Shown piece after piece: positions 21,852-28,848 of a DNA stretch of 30,136 nucleotides. The notes under the pieces are model-generated. The model was given only the letters and a program-made list of their open reading frames with translations, searched no databases and was not told the DNA's origin. How positions within the stretch are numbered: the stretch's first letter is position 1; the number at the start of each line of letters is the position of its first letter. The stretch covers positions 1 through 30,136 of the forward strand of contig CAYYNB010000067.1 of the NCBI GenBank assembly GCA_964472565.1. The letters are read 5' to 3'. The DNA is from DATAMF01 sp964472565. Its GTDB lineage: Bacteria > Chloroflexota > Anaerolineae > Aggregatilineales > Aggregatilineaceae. The position numbers were made by a program, and so were the translations under genes.

Positions 21852-22673
21852 ATGTTGAAGATCGGTGATTTTTCGAAAGTCAGCCGGGTGTCGGTTAAGA
21901 CACTGCGCTACTACGACGAGATCGGGCTGCTCAAGCCGTCACAAACGGACCGGTTTACCAGCTACCGCTACTACACGCTGGACCAGCTTCCACGCCTGAA
22001 CCGGATTCTGGCGCTCAAAGACCTGGGCCTGTCGCTGGAACAGATCGCGCTGCTGCTGGAAGAACAGGTCACGCCGGAACAGGTGCGCGGGATGCTGCGC
22101 CTCAAACAGGCGGAATTGCAGCAGATTGTTGACGAAGAGCAGGCCCGGCTCGAACGGGTAGCCGCCCGGCTGCGGCAAATGGAGAGTGAGGGAACGATGC
22201 CTGCGTATGAAGTCGTGATCAAACCCGTCGATCCCATGCGGATCGTATCTGTCAAATCGTCCGCGATTTCGATTGAGGAGATCGGCACCGTGTTTAGTGG
22301 GTTGTTCGGGGAACTGTGGGGTTTTGTGTACGCGAACCAGATCACCCCCGCTGGCGCGCCGCTGAGTCTGTATTACACCGACGATCCGTACCAGAGCGAG
22401 ATGGTGGTTGAAGTGGGCGTGCCCATCGCGCAGGCTATCACCGAAACGGACCGGATCAAAATGTCCGATCTGCCTGCGGTGACAACCGCCAGCACCATCT
22501 ATCACGGTTCGTATACGAATGTCGGGGAAGCTTACAGCGCCATCGTCGCCTGGATTGAGGCCAACGGGTATCACATTGCGGGGCCGTCGCGTGAAGTGTA
22601 TCTGCACTTCGATCCGCAGGGCGATCCCGCCCAGAACATTACGGAAATTCAGTTCCCCGTGACGAAGGAGTAA
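21852..22673 (+). CDS. MerR family regulator with GyrI-like effector domain (copy 1)
   Basis: This 273-residue protein starts with a MerR winged helix-turn-helix (MLKIGDFSKVSRVSVKTLRY followed by YDEIGLLKPS and TSYRYYTLDQLPRLNRILAL). A dimerisation coiled coil follows at about 75-118 (LKQAELQQIVDEEQARLERV). The C-terminal half (about 122-273) is a GyrI/BmrR-like ligand-binding domain ending in EIQFPVTK. Such regulators bind bulky hydrophobic or cationic compounds. The frame is open 14 codons further upstream, but the ATG at 21852 gives the standard MerR N-terminus and has GGAGAG before it. A 19-base-spacer promoter precedes it and the BtrH-like gene follows after 6 bases, so that gene is its likely target. 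Confidence 0.92.
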   Translation: MLKIGDFSKVSRVSVKTLRYYDEIGLLKPSQTDRFTSYRYYTLDQLPRLNRILALKDLGLSLEQIALLLEEQVTPEQVRGMLRLKQAELQQIVDEEQARLERVAARLRQMESEGTMPAYEVVIKPVDPMRIVSVKSSAISIEEIGTVFSGLFGELWGFVYANQITPAGAPLSLYYTDDPYQSEMVVEVGVPIAQAITETDRIKMSDLPAVTTASTIYHGSYTNVGEAYSAIVAWIEANGYHIAGPSREVYLHFDPQGDPAQNITEIQFPVTKE

Positions 22674-22679
22674 TTCAGA

Positions 22680-23693
22680 ATGGTACTGCCCGGATTTCAA
22701 TCGGTGGCAACGCATCACTGCGTCACAGGCTCTATGCGGCATGTGTATCTGTTCAACCAGCACGACATCAGCGAAGATATGCTGCTGGGACTGGGCAACG
22801 GCGTTGGGTTCATCTATTGGCATCAAAAAGGCGCGCCGCCGTTTTTTGGGGGACGCCATGCGGATCGCACACGTCCCGCCGAAACGCTGGCCGGAGAACG
22901 CACCGGAGTCGTGATCAAGGATCATACCTCCAGCAGTGGGCCAAAAGCCGAAGCGCTGCTCCTGAAGATGTTGGACGCGGGCCAGCCGGTGATGCTTCAG
23001 GTCGATATGGGTTTTTTGCCGTACTTCGATTTCGGCGGCAGCGAGTATCACTTCGGCGGGCATCTGATCGTGGCCTGCGGCTATGATCCCAACGCGCGCA
23101 CGGTGCTGATCGCGGATCGGGATCTGGAACTTCATCCCGTGCCGCTGGATGTTCTGGAACAGGCGCGCGCCTCAACTTTCGAACCGTTCCCGCCGAAGCG
23201 CCGCTGGTACAGCTTCGATTTTAGCGCCAAACGCCAGCCTACCACTGATGAAATCCGGCAGGCGATCCGCGAGCAGGCCGAGGCGATGCTCCAGCCGCCG
23301 ATTCGCAATCTGGGCGTGGCCGGAATCGGCAAGGCGGGGCAGATGGTCCCCCAGTGGCCGGGGCTGATGAGCGAATCCGATCTGCGGATGGCCCTGTTCA
23401 ATATGTATATCTTCATCTCCCCGATAGGCGGTACGGGCGGCGGACTCTTCCGCTATATGTTCAGCCGCTTTCTGCGCGAGGCGGCGCAGCGTTTAGACAG
23501 CCGCGCCCTGGAAACCTGCGCCGACGCGTTCTGGCAGATCGGGGATCGCTGGGAAGAGCGCGGCCTGTGGTTCAAAGCCGCGTCCGAAGCGCCCGATCCG
23601 GCAGCGTGTCTGGACGTGGATCTGACGCGCTGGTTCGAAGATCAGGCGGCGTGCGAAAAGGCAGCCTGGGAGCAGTTGGTGGCGCAGCCTTAA
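22680..23693 (+). CDS. BtrH N-terminal domain / DUF4872 protein
   Basis: The product is 337 residues long. Residues 1-150 resemble the BtrH_N fold, an acyltransferase-like papain fold: HHCVTGSMRHVYLFNQHDIS carries the candidate nucleophile Cys14, and LGLGNGVGFIYWHQ follows. A later His in EYHFGGHLIVACGYD is the probable second catalytic residue. The remaining part matches the DUF4872 pattern that usually follows BtrH_N. BtrH itself transfers an acyl group in butirosin synthesis; stand-alone homologues in other bacteria have no assigned substrate, and no antibiotic genes are nearby. The ATG lies 6 bases after the MerR stop with AAGGAG overlapping that stop, so it is co-expressed with the regulator. 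Confidence 0.82.
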   Translation: MVLPGFQSVATHHCVTGSMRHVYLFNQHDISEDMLLGLGNGVGFIYWHQKGAPPFFGGRHADRTRPAETLAGERTGVVIKDHTSSSGPKAEALLLKMLDAGQPVMLQVDMGFLPYFDFGGSEYHFGGHLIVACGYDPNARTVLIADRDLELHPVPLDVLEQARASTFEPFPPKRRWYSFDFSAKRQPTTDEIRQAIREQAEAMLQPPIRNLGVAGIGKAGQMVPQWPGLMSESDLRMALFNMYIFISPIGGTGGGLFRYMFSRFLREAAQRLDSRALETCADAFWQIGDRWEERGLWFKAASEAPDPAACLDVDLTRWFEDQAACEKAAWEQLVAQP

Positions 23694-23723
23694 ACACTTG
23701 TCGCTAATCCCCCGGCCTTGCTA

Positions 23724-23760
23724 CAACCTTCTCCAAAGATAAGAACTGAGGAGAAGGTTG
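23724..23760. repeat. Inverted repeat upstream of the TerC stump
   Basis: CAACCTTCTCC (23724-23734) and GGAGAAGGTTG (23750-23760) are perfect 11-base complements around a 15-base loop. The right arm contains a purine-rich GGAGAAGG just before the TerC-like start codon, so the hairpin could cover the ribosome binding site or act as terminator for the BtrH-like gene. There is no T-run. Confidence 0.6.
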
Positions 23761-23766
23761 GTTCGC

Positions 23767-23886
23767 ATGGATTGGATAACGAGTCCCGACGCCTGGATTG
23801 GATTTCTGACGCTGGTGCTGCTCGAAATTGTGCTGGGCGTCGATAACATTGTGTTTATTGCGCTTTGCGCAGTTCCCACAGCATGA
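23767..23886 (+). pseudogene. Truncated TerC-family gene (39 codons)
   Basis: The ORF reads MDWITSPDAWIGFLTLVLLE followed by IVLGVDNIVFIAL, which is the N-terminus and first membrane segment of TerC family proteins, including the conserved GVDNIVFI motif with its metal-binding Asp. After about codon 33 the sequence changes into the antisense of the convergent methyltransferase end and stops. Full TerC proteins have several more membrane helices, so this is the 5' stump of a gene whose remainder was lost by deletion or by insertion of the methyltransferase segment. The junction is near 23858. Confidence 0.85.
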
Positions 23887-24613
23887 ATGGGCTGGTTGAG
23901 GCGTCGAACGGCGCATAGCTGTAATCACCATACAGGTTGACGACCTCAAAACCCGCCGCCGCGATCAGCCGCTCGAATACCGCTTTTTCGAGCAGATGGA
24001 ACTGAATCTCTGAAAAGCGCTTGGAAGTCATGAGACCCTGGGTATCGTACAACTCGAAAAATTCCATCACATTCACGAGTTTGGTCGTGGGATCGTGCTG
24101 CTGCAAGAGCCACACAAAAAGCTGCCCCTGTTCTATCGGGAAACGCCCCGCCAGATGGAGTTGGTTGTCTACCGATTTGATGCGCACGGGCGCATTATGC
24201 AGCGCACAGATGAACGTCCCGCCGTCGGCCAGATGCGCGTGGATGCGCTCCAACGCCTGCTCCTGATCGGCAGGGGAGGGGAGTTCGGAAAACGCGCCAA
24301 ACGGGATGATGATCTGCTGGAACTGCTGATCCAGTTCAAAACTGCGCACATCCATTTCATACACAGGGGCGGTCAGGTTGTTTTGGTCCAGGCGTTCGCG
24401 CAGCCGCGCCAGCATATAGGGCGAGTAATCGACACAGGTGAGCGGAATCCCGGCTTGCAGCAGGGGGATCGACAACCGCCCGGTTCCACACATCAGTTCC
24501 AGCACCGGGCCATTGGCTTTTTGCGCCTCATTCACGAAAAACGGGACATCGGTCTGCATCGTCACAAAACTATCGTACAGGTCCGCAATGTTGGCGTAGT
24601 GTTGTTTGGACAT
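23855..24613 (-). CDS. Class I SAM-dependent methyltransferase
   Basis: The 252-residue product is a Methyltransf_25-type enzyme. Motif I is VLELMCGTGRLSIPLL at about 37-52, followed by LTCVDYSPYMLARLRERL, IIIPFGAFSELPSPADQEQA and GGTFICALHN. The C-terminal region AVFERLIAAAGFEVVNLYGD is typical. Substrate unknown. The frame extends 22 codons further upstream, but MSKQHYANIADLYD is the usual start in this group; the ATG at 24613 has GGAG 10 bases before it. Its last codons abut the TerC fragment, so its 3' end is also the edge of a genomic rearrangement. The C-terminus (MLWELRKAQ) looks natural, so the protein is probably intact. Confidence 0.88.
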   Translation of the reverse strand: MSKQHYANIADLYDSFVTMQTDVPFFVNEAQKANGPVLELMCGTGRLSIPLLQAGIPLTCVDYSPYMLARLRERLDQNNLTAPVYEMDVRSFELDQQFQQIIIPFGAFSELPSPADQEQALERIHAHLADGGTFICALHNAPVRIKSVDNQLHLAGRFPIEQGQLFVWLLQQHDPTTKLVNVMEFFELYDTQGLMTSKRFSEIQFHLLEKAVFERLIAAAGFEVVNLYGDYSYAPFDASTSPFMLWELRKAQ

Positions 24614-24779
24614 AGGATGGCCGCTCCTGAAGACACCGACATTTACCCTCATTTTATCGCAGGTCTTAGGCTGCGCCATTATTTTCTGGAGACGGTTTTG
24701 CAGAAGGGAAAAAGCGTGAGGATGTGATCTGAATTTGTGAAGGTTTTCTAAATAATTAGTTCCCTATTTCGAATATTGT

Positions 24780-24785
24780 TATAAT
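24780..24785 (+). promoter_or_regulatory. TATAAT -10 element of the small-protein gene
   Basis: A perfect TATAAT lies 38 bases before the ATG at 24824 in an AT-rich stretch. The region 17 bases further upstream (TAGTTC) is a weak -35 match. Confidence 0.45.
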
Positions 24786-24823
24786 ATAGAATTGATGTCG
24801 TATGAAGGAAAATTGAGGACGCA

Positions 24824-25051
24824 ATGGAATACGGTCATATGGTCTATCAGTTGGGGAAGTTTTATCGGATGCTGCGTGAACTGGAAGCGTCGGGTATGTA
24901 CCAGGGTGAACATACCATCGTCTATACGGCTGACGATGGTTCTCAAAGTACGATTCATGTGTATATCGATGGCACCGAAGTTCAGATGTGCGCCACGCAA
25001 GGCTCCGCGGGTATGGGGTTCTCGGTTGGTCTTTCATCCTCTGGCGATTAG
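24824..25051 (+). CDS. Small hypothetical protein, 75 aa
   Basis: I do not recognise this protein. It starts with a short helix (MVYQLGKFYRMLRELEASG), followed by alternating strand-like segments (HTIVYTADDGSQSTIHVYID), and ends in a Gly/Ser-rich tail (GSAGMGFSVGLSSSGD) with one cysteine before it. No signal peptide or membrane segment is present. Evidence that it is real: a good GAGGA 7 bases upstream, an upstream TATAAT, and a stop codon shared with the convergent HhH gene (TTAG). Its codon use resembles the neighbours. Confidence 0.65.
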   Translation: MEYGHMVYQLGKFYRMLRELEASGMYQGEHTIVYTADDGSQSTIHVYIDGTEVQMCATQGSAGMGFSVGLSSSGD

Positions 25052-25902
25052 GCATGCACCGTCTGAATCGCAGGCACATCGATATAACTTCGGATCGGTA
25101 ACTGGCCCTGTTGGGCGATCACCTGGATGCGGTAGACGCCCGGCGTCAGCCGAATTTGTGGCAGATCGACGGAAAGCGCTCGTTCTGCCTGGGTGATGCT
25201 GGTATTCCCCAGGTAGGTATGGGTTCCGGTTGCCAGGTTATGGGCATAAAACTCGATATTCAGCGGGTCTGATTTTTCGTGCGGGCCAACAATCGACAGA
25301 TCGGCTTGAAGGGTTAAGAGGTTGGCTCCTTGCTTCGATGGAATGCGCTCTACATGGGTCACATGAACTTCTAGCGGGCTGATGACTGGCGGTACCAGTG
25401 GGGGAGCCGGGCTTTCTGTCTTATGCTCCAAGACATGCTGGGTTTTATTTAAGATCGCCTGCATTTTGTCGCTGTAGCCGTGTGTCTTCACCGGTTCGGG
25501 CGTTTCCCCGATCTCGTGCAACATCCAATCCCAGGTAGCAGATCCGCCGTATCCCGGCCAAACCATCGTGTGATCTGCCTCGACATGATGCACCTGGACC
25601 TGATGTTCAATATCATCCCGCTTTTGAAATTCGACCACAAACGAAGCGAACGGTTTCCAGTCTTTGGACAGATGCGGCTTGGGCGAACCGGCCAAATGGT
25701 GAGCCTGCTCCAACCAGGTCTGGATTTCACTGAACGAGGCGCTTTTGCCGCTGGTTTTCAATTCAGCTTCGATCTGTTCAATGCTCAATGCTGCCAGATC
25801 GTGATAGGTGCGGATGTGCAGTTTCTCACGCAGCCATTCCTGCCGGGCCGGACCGATGCCTTTAATGGCAGTGAGATCGTCCAGATGATCGAGGTCATTC
25901 AT
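25048..25902 (-). CDS. Helix-hairpin-helix and beta-sandwich domain protein
   Basis: The product of about 284 residues begins with a helix-hairpin-helix unit: LDDLTAIKGIGPARQEWLRE and LHIRTYHDLAALSIEQIEAEL (about 6-50). This type binds DNA non-specifically or serves as a protein interaction module. A middle region follows with WKPFASFVVEFQKR and HHVEADHTMVWPGYGGSATW, then a Pro-rich linker (PAPPLVPPVISP), and a C-terminal Ig-like beta-sandwich from about 180 ending LTPGVYRIQVIAQQG. The combination is not one I know. Its C-terminal LTPGVYRIQVIA resembles LTPGLYKLVVVA of the upstream gene product, so the two may share a fold. The ATG at 25902 has AAGGAG 8 bases upstream; a TTG two codons earlier is less likely. 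Confidence 0.75.
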   Translation of the reverse strand: MNDLDHLDDLTAIKGIGPARQEWLREKLHIRTYHDLAALSIEQIEAELKTSGKSASFSEIQTWLEQAHHLAGSPKPHLSKDWKPFASFVVEFQKRDDIEHQVQVHHVEADHTMVWPGYGGSATWDWMLHEIGETPEPVKTHGYSDKMQAILNKTQHVLEHKTESPAPPLVPPVISPLEVHVTHVERIPSKQGANLLTLQADLSIVGPHEKSDPLNIEFYAHNLATGTHTYLGNTSITQAERALSVDLPQIRLTPGVYRIQVIAQQGQLPIRSYIDVPAIQTVHA

Positions 25903-25924
25903 GGTCAATGCTCCTTAATAAATA

Positions 25925-25947
25925 GACCCCGGTAGAACGCCGGGGTC
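25925..25947 (-). terminator. Intrinsic terminator between the two beta-sandwich genes
   Basis: GACCCCGG and CCGGGGTC form a perfect 8-bp stem around a 7-base loop. On the minus strand it is followed by TATTTATT. It lies 22 bases beyond the stop of the gene at 25969-26412 and just before the ribosome binding site of the HhH gene, so it probably limits read-through from one to the other. Confidence 0.7.
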
Positions 25948-25968
25948 ATCAGACGCTGAAAATGCGGC

Positions 25969-26412
25969 TTATGGGAACTGATAGAAGTGCAGATAGGGGC
26001 CTTCGGAGAAGGCGGCAATCATGCCCGGTACGCCCGCATTTTCGATGGTTGCCACCACCACCAGCTTATACAGGCCTGGTGTCAGGTCTTTGATATTGCC
26101 CGGAATTTTGATGTTTTCGTTATATTGACGTGAACCCCCTGCGCCGAGCGCTACCGACCCAACCGTTACGTTGGCGTTTCCCACTTCGCTTTCGAGGCCG
26201 GGGCCAATCGACTCCAGAAAAACGCGGATATGCCAGGTGGCATTCCGATCAAGGAGGGATACGATACCGCCCGAAATTTCCCATTTGACATCGACAGCCC
26301 AGGAATCGGGGATTTGGATGATATTGGTTTCGGGCAGCAGCCCATGAGGGTCCAGAACCTTGAGGCTAATATCACCTGTTAAAAAACCGGGAAGTTGAGG
26401 TTCAAACGACAT
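25969..26412 (-). CDS. Small beta-sandwich-like hypothetical protein, 147 aa
   Basis: I do not recognise a family. The sequence alternates strand-like segments (DVKWEISGGIVSLLDRNATW, HIRVFLESIGPGLESEVGN, GLYKLVVVATIENAG) and lacks a signal peptide, so an immunoglobulin-like cytoplasmic fold is a reasonable guess. The LTPGLYKLVVVAT segment parallels LTPGVYRIQVIA in the downstream HhH protein. The ATG has a strong GGGAGG 8 bases upstream. The gene is divergent from the BTAD regulator at 26657 and may be under its control. A terminator lies between it and the HhH gene. Confidence 0.75.
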   Translation of the reverse strand: MSFEPQLPGFLTGDISLKVLDPHGLLPETNIIQIPDSWAVDVKWEISGGIVSLLDRNATWHIRVFLESIGPGLESEVGNANVTVGSVALGAGGSRQYNENIKIPGNIKDLTPGLYKLVVVATIENAGVPGMIAAFSEGPYLHFYQFP

Positions 26413-26495
26413 TTTAGTGCCTCCCTAAGCGTATTGAACAATTACATTCCATTTAAATGAGGCGCACTTAATTTGCAGTTATTTATTGATGTATT

Positions 26496-26523
26496 TTTAC
26501 ACCTGCTAAAGTTTAGCTAAAAT
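26496..26523 (+). promoter_or_regulatory. Promoter with a 13-base palindrome in its spacer, upstream of the BTAD regulator
   Basis: TTTACA (26496-26501) and TAAAAT (26518-26523) are 16 bases apart. GCTAAA-G-TTTAGC (26505-26517) is a perfect dyad filling the spacer, a good candidate operator. It lies 133 bases before the regulator start. Confidence 0.5.
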
Positions 26524-26574
26524 AGGGCATGAAATCTCGGTATGTAAGTGGTTAGCTTTATTCTATAAAACTGG

Positions 26575-26580
26575 TATAAT
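26575..26580 (+). promoter_or_regulatory. Second TATAAT element upstream of the BTAD regulator
   Basis: A perfect TATAAT lies 77 bases before the ATG at 26657. The matching -35 position holds TTAGCT, a weak match at 17 bases spacing. The whole gap between 26413 and 26656 is AT-rich and contains no gene. Confidence 0.4.
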
Positions 26581-26656
26581 AATGATTATCGATATATGAT
26601 TTATTCAGTTGGGGCCGTCCACAACTCTCTGAAGTAGTATTATGAGAGGTATTTTT

Positions 26657-27862
26657 ATGGCTATTTACCGCGACGTGCCTACTCTGACTTCGGTTGCTGT
26701 CTGGCAAACGATTAGCGCTCTTTTGAAGCATAAACAATACGAAGCCGTCGATAATCTCCTCGCCCAGATGACTGATGACGATGTGATCTTGACCCAGATG
26801 ATCCGGGCCGTGCGCCAGGTTTCACAGGCGTGCGGTATGAGCCAGAACGAAGCCTTGTGGTATCAGCAGAACGCCAATCAAGCCCATTTTCGCGAGCGGG
26901 AATTAGCGCAATTGCTGGGCGAAATGTGCGATGCGGCACGGGAGTACAGCCTCAGCCGGTTTGAAAAGGTGCCGGTTGCGGTGCTGAATCCGGCTAACGG
27001 GCATGAGTCGCGGTTCTGGCGTCTTTTACGGGGAAAAAACCGCAGCAAGGCCCCGCCGAATGGTAATGGTGTGGTGCGGGTCATGCCTGCGCCTGACTCG
27101 CTGCGCTCAACCCTCATCGTGTACTGCCTCGGTGTCTTCCGCATGTACTATAATGACTGGTCGATCACCAATTTCCCCGGACGCAAAGCCAAATCAGTTC
27201 TAAAATATCTTGTTTTGAATCACGCGCGGCCTGTCGGCAAAGAAGTGCTGATGGAGTTGTTTTGGCCGGAAGCTGATCCCGACGCGGCCCGTAACAACCT
27301 CAATGTGGCGATTTACAGCCTGCGCCAGATGTTCCGCGAGGCTGACCCCGATTTTTCCTATATCCTGTTCAAAGACGACAGCTACCAGTTGAACCCTGAT
27401 CTTCAACTGTGGGTTGATATGGAGGCGTTTATCGAACATGAGCGGGCCGGGCGCAAACTGGCGCAAAGCGGCGAACGCCCGTTGGCTATTCGCGAATACT
27501 GTATTGCCGATGCGCTGTATCAGGGCGAGCTGTTTGAAGATGATCGCTATGAGGATTGGATCAGCGAGCAGCGCCACGCGCTTGAAATCAGCCATATCAA
27601 CCTGCTCGATCAGTTGAGCGAATATTATCTGCAAGCGAAAAATTACACGGCAGTCGAGGCCCCCTGCCGTAAAATTCTCAGCATTGATAGCTGTCACGAA
27701 GGGGCACACTGCCGCCTGATGCAGTGTTACAGTCAACAGGGGCAGTATCACCTGGCGCTGCGCCAATATCATGAATGCGTGGAGACATTGCAGCGCGAGT
27801 TGGGGTCACCCCCCAGCCCGGACACGTTGGCGCTGTACGATCAGATTGTGGCCCGCGTTTGA
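26657..27862 (+). CDS. BTAD/SARP-type transcriptional regulator
   Basis: The product has 401 residues. The N-terminal 145 residues are helical and unassigned, with a possible basic linker (RLLRGKNRSKAPPNGNG). From about 155 comes an OmpR-like winged helix typical of SARP/BTAD regulators: IVYCLGVFRMYYNDWSITNF, GRKAKSVLKYLVLNHARPVG and then LFWPEADPDAARNNLNVAIY. The bacterial transcriptional activator domain follows (YEDWISEQRHALEISHINLL, CHEGAHCRLMQCYSQQGQYH, LALRQYHECVETLQRELGSP). Such proteins activate neighbouring or secondary-metabolism genes. The ATG at 26657 has AGAGG 7 bases upstream, better than the in-frame ATG at 26642. A strong terminator follows the gene. Confidence 0.9.
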   Translation: MAIYRDVPTLTSVAVWQTISALLKHKQYEAVDNLLAQMTDDDVILTQMIRAVRQVSQACGMSQNEALWYQQNANQAHFRERELAQLLGEMCDAAREYSLSRFEKVPVAVLNPANGHESRFWRLLRGKNRSKAPPNGNGVVRVMPAPDSLRSTLIVYCLGVFRMYYNDWSITNFPGRKAKSVLKYLVLNHARPVGKEVLMELFWPEADPDAARNNLNVAIYSLRQMFREADPDFSYILFKDDSYQLNPDLQLWVDMEAFIEHERAGRKLAQSGERPLAIREYCIADALYQGELFEDDRYEDWISEQRHALEISHINLLDQLSEYYLQAKNYTAVEAPCRKILSIDSCHEGAHCRLMQCYSQQGQYHLALRQYHECVETLQRELGSPPSPDTLALYDQIVARV

Positions 27863-27893
27863 ACGTAGCAAAGATGCGGCTTGTATTACGCGC

Positions 27894-27929
27894 ATCCCCG
27901 TGTCAGCCTTTGGCGCGGGGATTTTTTTT
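27894..27929 (+). terminator. Intrinsic terminator of the BTAD regulator gene
   Basis: ATCCCCG (27894-27900) pairs with CGGGGAT (27916-27922), with further pairing possible in the loop, and is followed by a run of eight T. It lies 31 bases after the stop codon and separates the regulator from the MerR promoter. Confidence 0.85.
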
Positions 27930-27967
27930 GTCATTCGTCGGCATGATGCGATTTTCTGAAAAGGGGC

Positions 27968-27998
27968 TTGACATTCACGTAACGGTAACGCCTACGAT
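27968..27998 (+). promoter_or_regulatory. MerR-type promoter with a 19-base spacer (upstream of MerR copy 2)
   Basis: TTGACA (27968-27973, perfect -35) and TACGAT (27993-27998) are 19 bases apart. The spacer holds CGTAACGGTAACG (27978-27990), a 13-base dyad with a single mismatched pair, as the likely operator. The regulator starts 32 bases downstream. Confidence 0.8.
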
Positions 27999-28029
27999 AG
28001 GGCTGGTCAAGATTATGGAGAACGTAACG

Positions 28030-28848
28030 ATGTTTACAGTCGGTGAATTTTCAAGACTCGCGCAGGTTTCCAAACGCCTGCTGCGCTACTACGATGAAAT
28101 CGGCCTGCTCAAACCGAGTCGTATCGATCCGATGACCGGCTACCGCTACTACAGCGCGCCGCAGATGCCGCAGTTAAACCGCATTCTGGCGCTGAAGGAA
28201 CTCGGCCTGTCACTCGATCAGATTCAGCATATTCTGCGTGATAACGTCTCAACCGATGAAATCCAGGGCATGCTGCTGCTGAAAAAAGCAGAGATCGAAC
28301 GCCTGTTGCAGGACGAACTGCACCGCATCCGCCAAATCGAATCGCGCTTGCAGTCCATTCGGAATGCCGAAGCCGATGCGCCTGTGAATGTGGTGCTCAA
28401 GCGGCTTCCGGTTCAACCTGTTTTAAGCGTGCGTACCATCGTGGAATCGTTTGAGGTCGGCCTTCGCTATTTCCGGCAGATTCGATCTGCGCTGCCCAGT
28501 TACGGCTTGTGTTTCTGCATCTGTCACAACGATGGGCTGGCCGAGCGCGATATGGATCTGGAATTTGGCTGTCTGATCGAAGCTAAAGCGCACCTTCCGG
28601 TTCCGCTTGAGAACGGTTTGCAGCTCCGTTTTGGCGAGCTGCCTCCGGTCGAAACGATGGCGACGACGGTGGTGCAGGGCGCGCTCGAAACCATCCACAC
28701 GGGGTATGCGGACATCGGACGCTGGGTGGCGGCTAACGGGTATGCGTTGGCTGGCACACCCCGCGAGATCACCTTACAGCTTCCCCTGGAGGATGGCAGC
28801 GCACTCATTACCGAAATCCAGTTTCCGGTTCGGAGGAATGACGAATGA
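28030..28848 (+). CDS. MerR family regulator with GyrI-like effector domain (copy 2)
   Basis: The 272-residue protein begins MFTVGEFSRLAQVSKRLLRY, YDEIGLLKPS and TGYRYYSAPQMPQLNRILAL, a MerR helix-turn-helix. A coiled coil (LLLKKAEIERLLQDELHRIR) follows at about 80-115, and a GyrI/BmrR-like domain fills the rest, ending ITEIQFPVRR. It is clearly paralogous to the regulator at 21852-22673. The frame is open further upstream, but the ATG at 28030 follows GGAG at 9 bases and yields the standard N-terminus. The downstream DUF1772 gene overlaps its stop by four bases (ATGA), and an autoregulatory promoter precedes it, so the three genes form one responsive operon. Confidence 0.92.
   Translation: MFTVGEFSRLAQVSKRLLRYYDEIGLLKPSRIDPMTGYRYYSAPQMPQLNRILALKELGLSLDQIQHILRDNVSTDEIQGMLLLKKAEIERLLQDELHRIRQIESRLQSIRNAEADAPVNVVLKRLPVQPVLSVRTIVESFEVGLRYFRQIRSALPSYGLCFCICHNDGLAERDMDLEFGCLIEAKAHLPVPLENGLQLRFGELPPVETMATTVVQGALETIHTGYADIGRWVAANGYALAGTPREITLQLPLEDGSALITEIQFPVRRNDE

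Noticed and set aside
21939..23135. A 398-codon minus-strand frame antisense to the MerR copy 1 and BtrH-like genes
   Set aside because: The plus-strand genes have recognised domains, ribosome binding sites and a promoter; the antisense translation is rich in His/Arg/Gln and lacks domain features.
23694..23766. A manganese (yybP-ykoY) riboswitch upstream of the TerC stump
   Set aside because: TerC genes often carry this element, but the 73-base leader contains only one simple hairpin and none of the conserved loop sequences, and it is too short.
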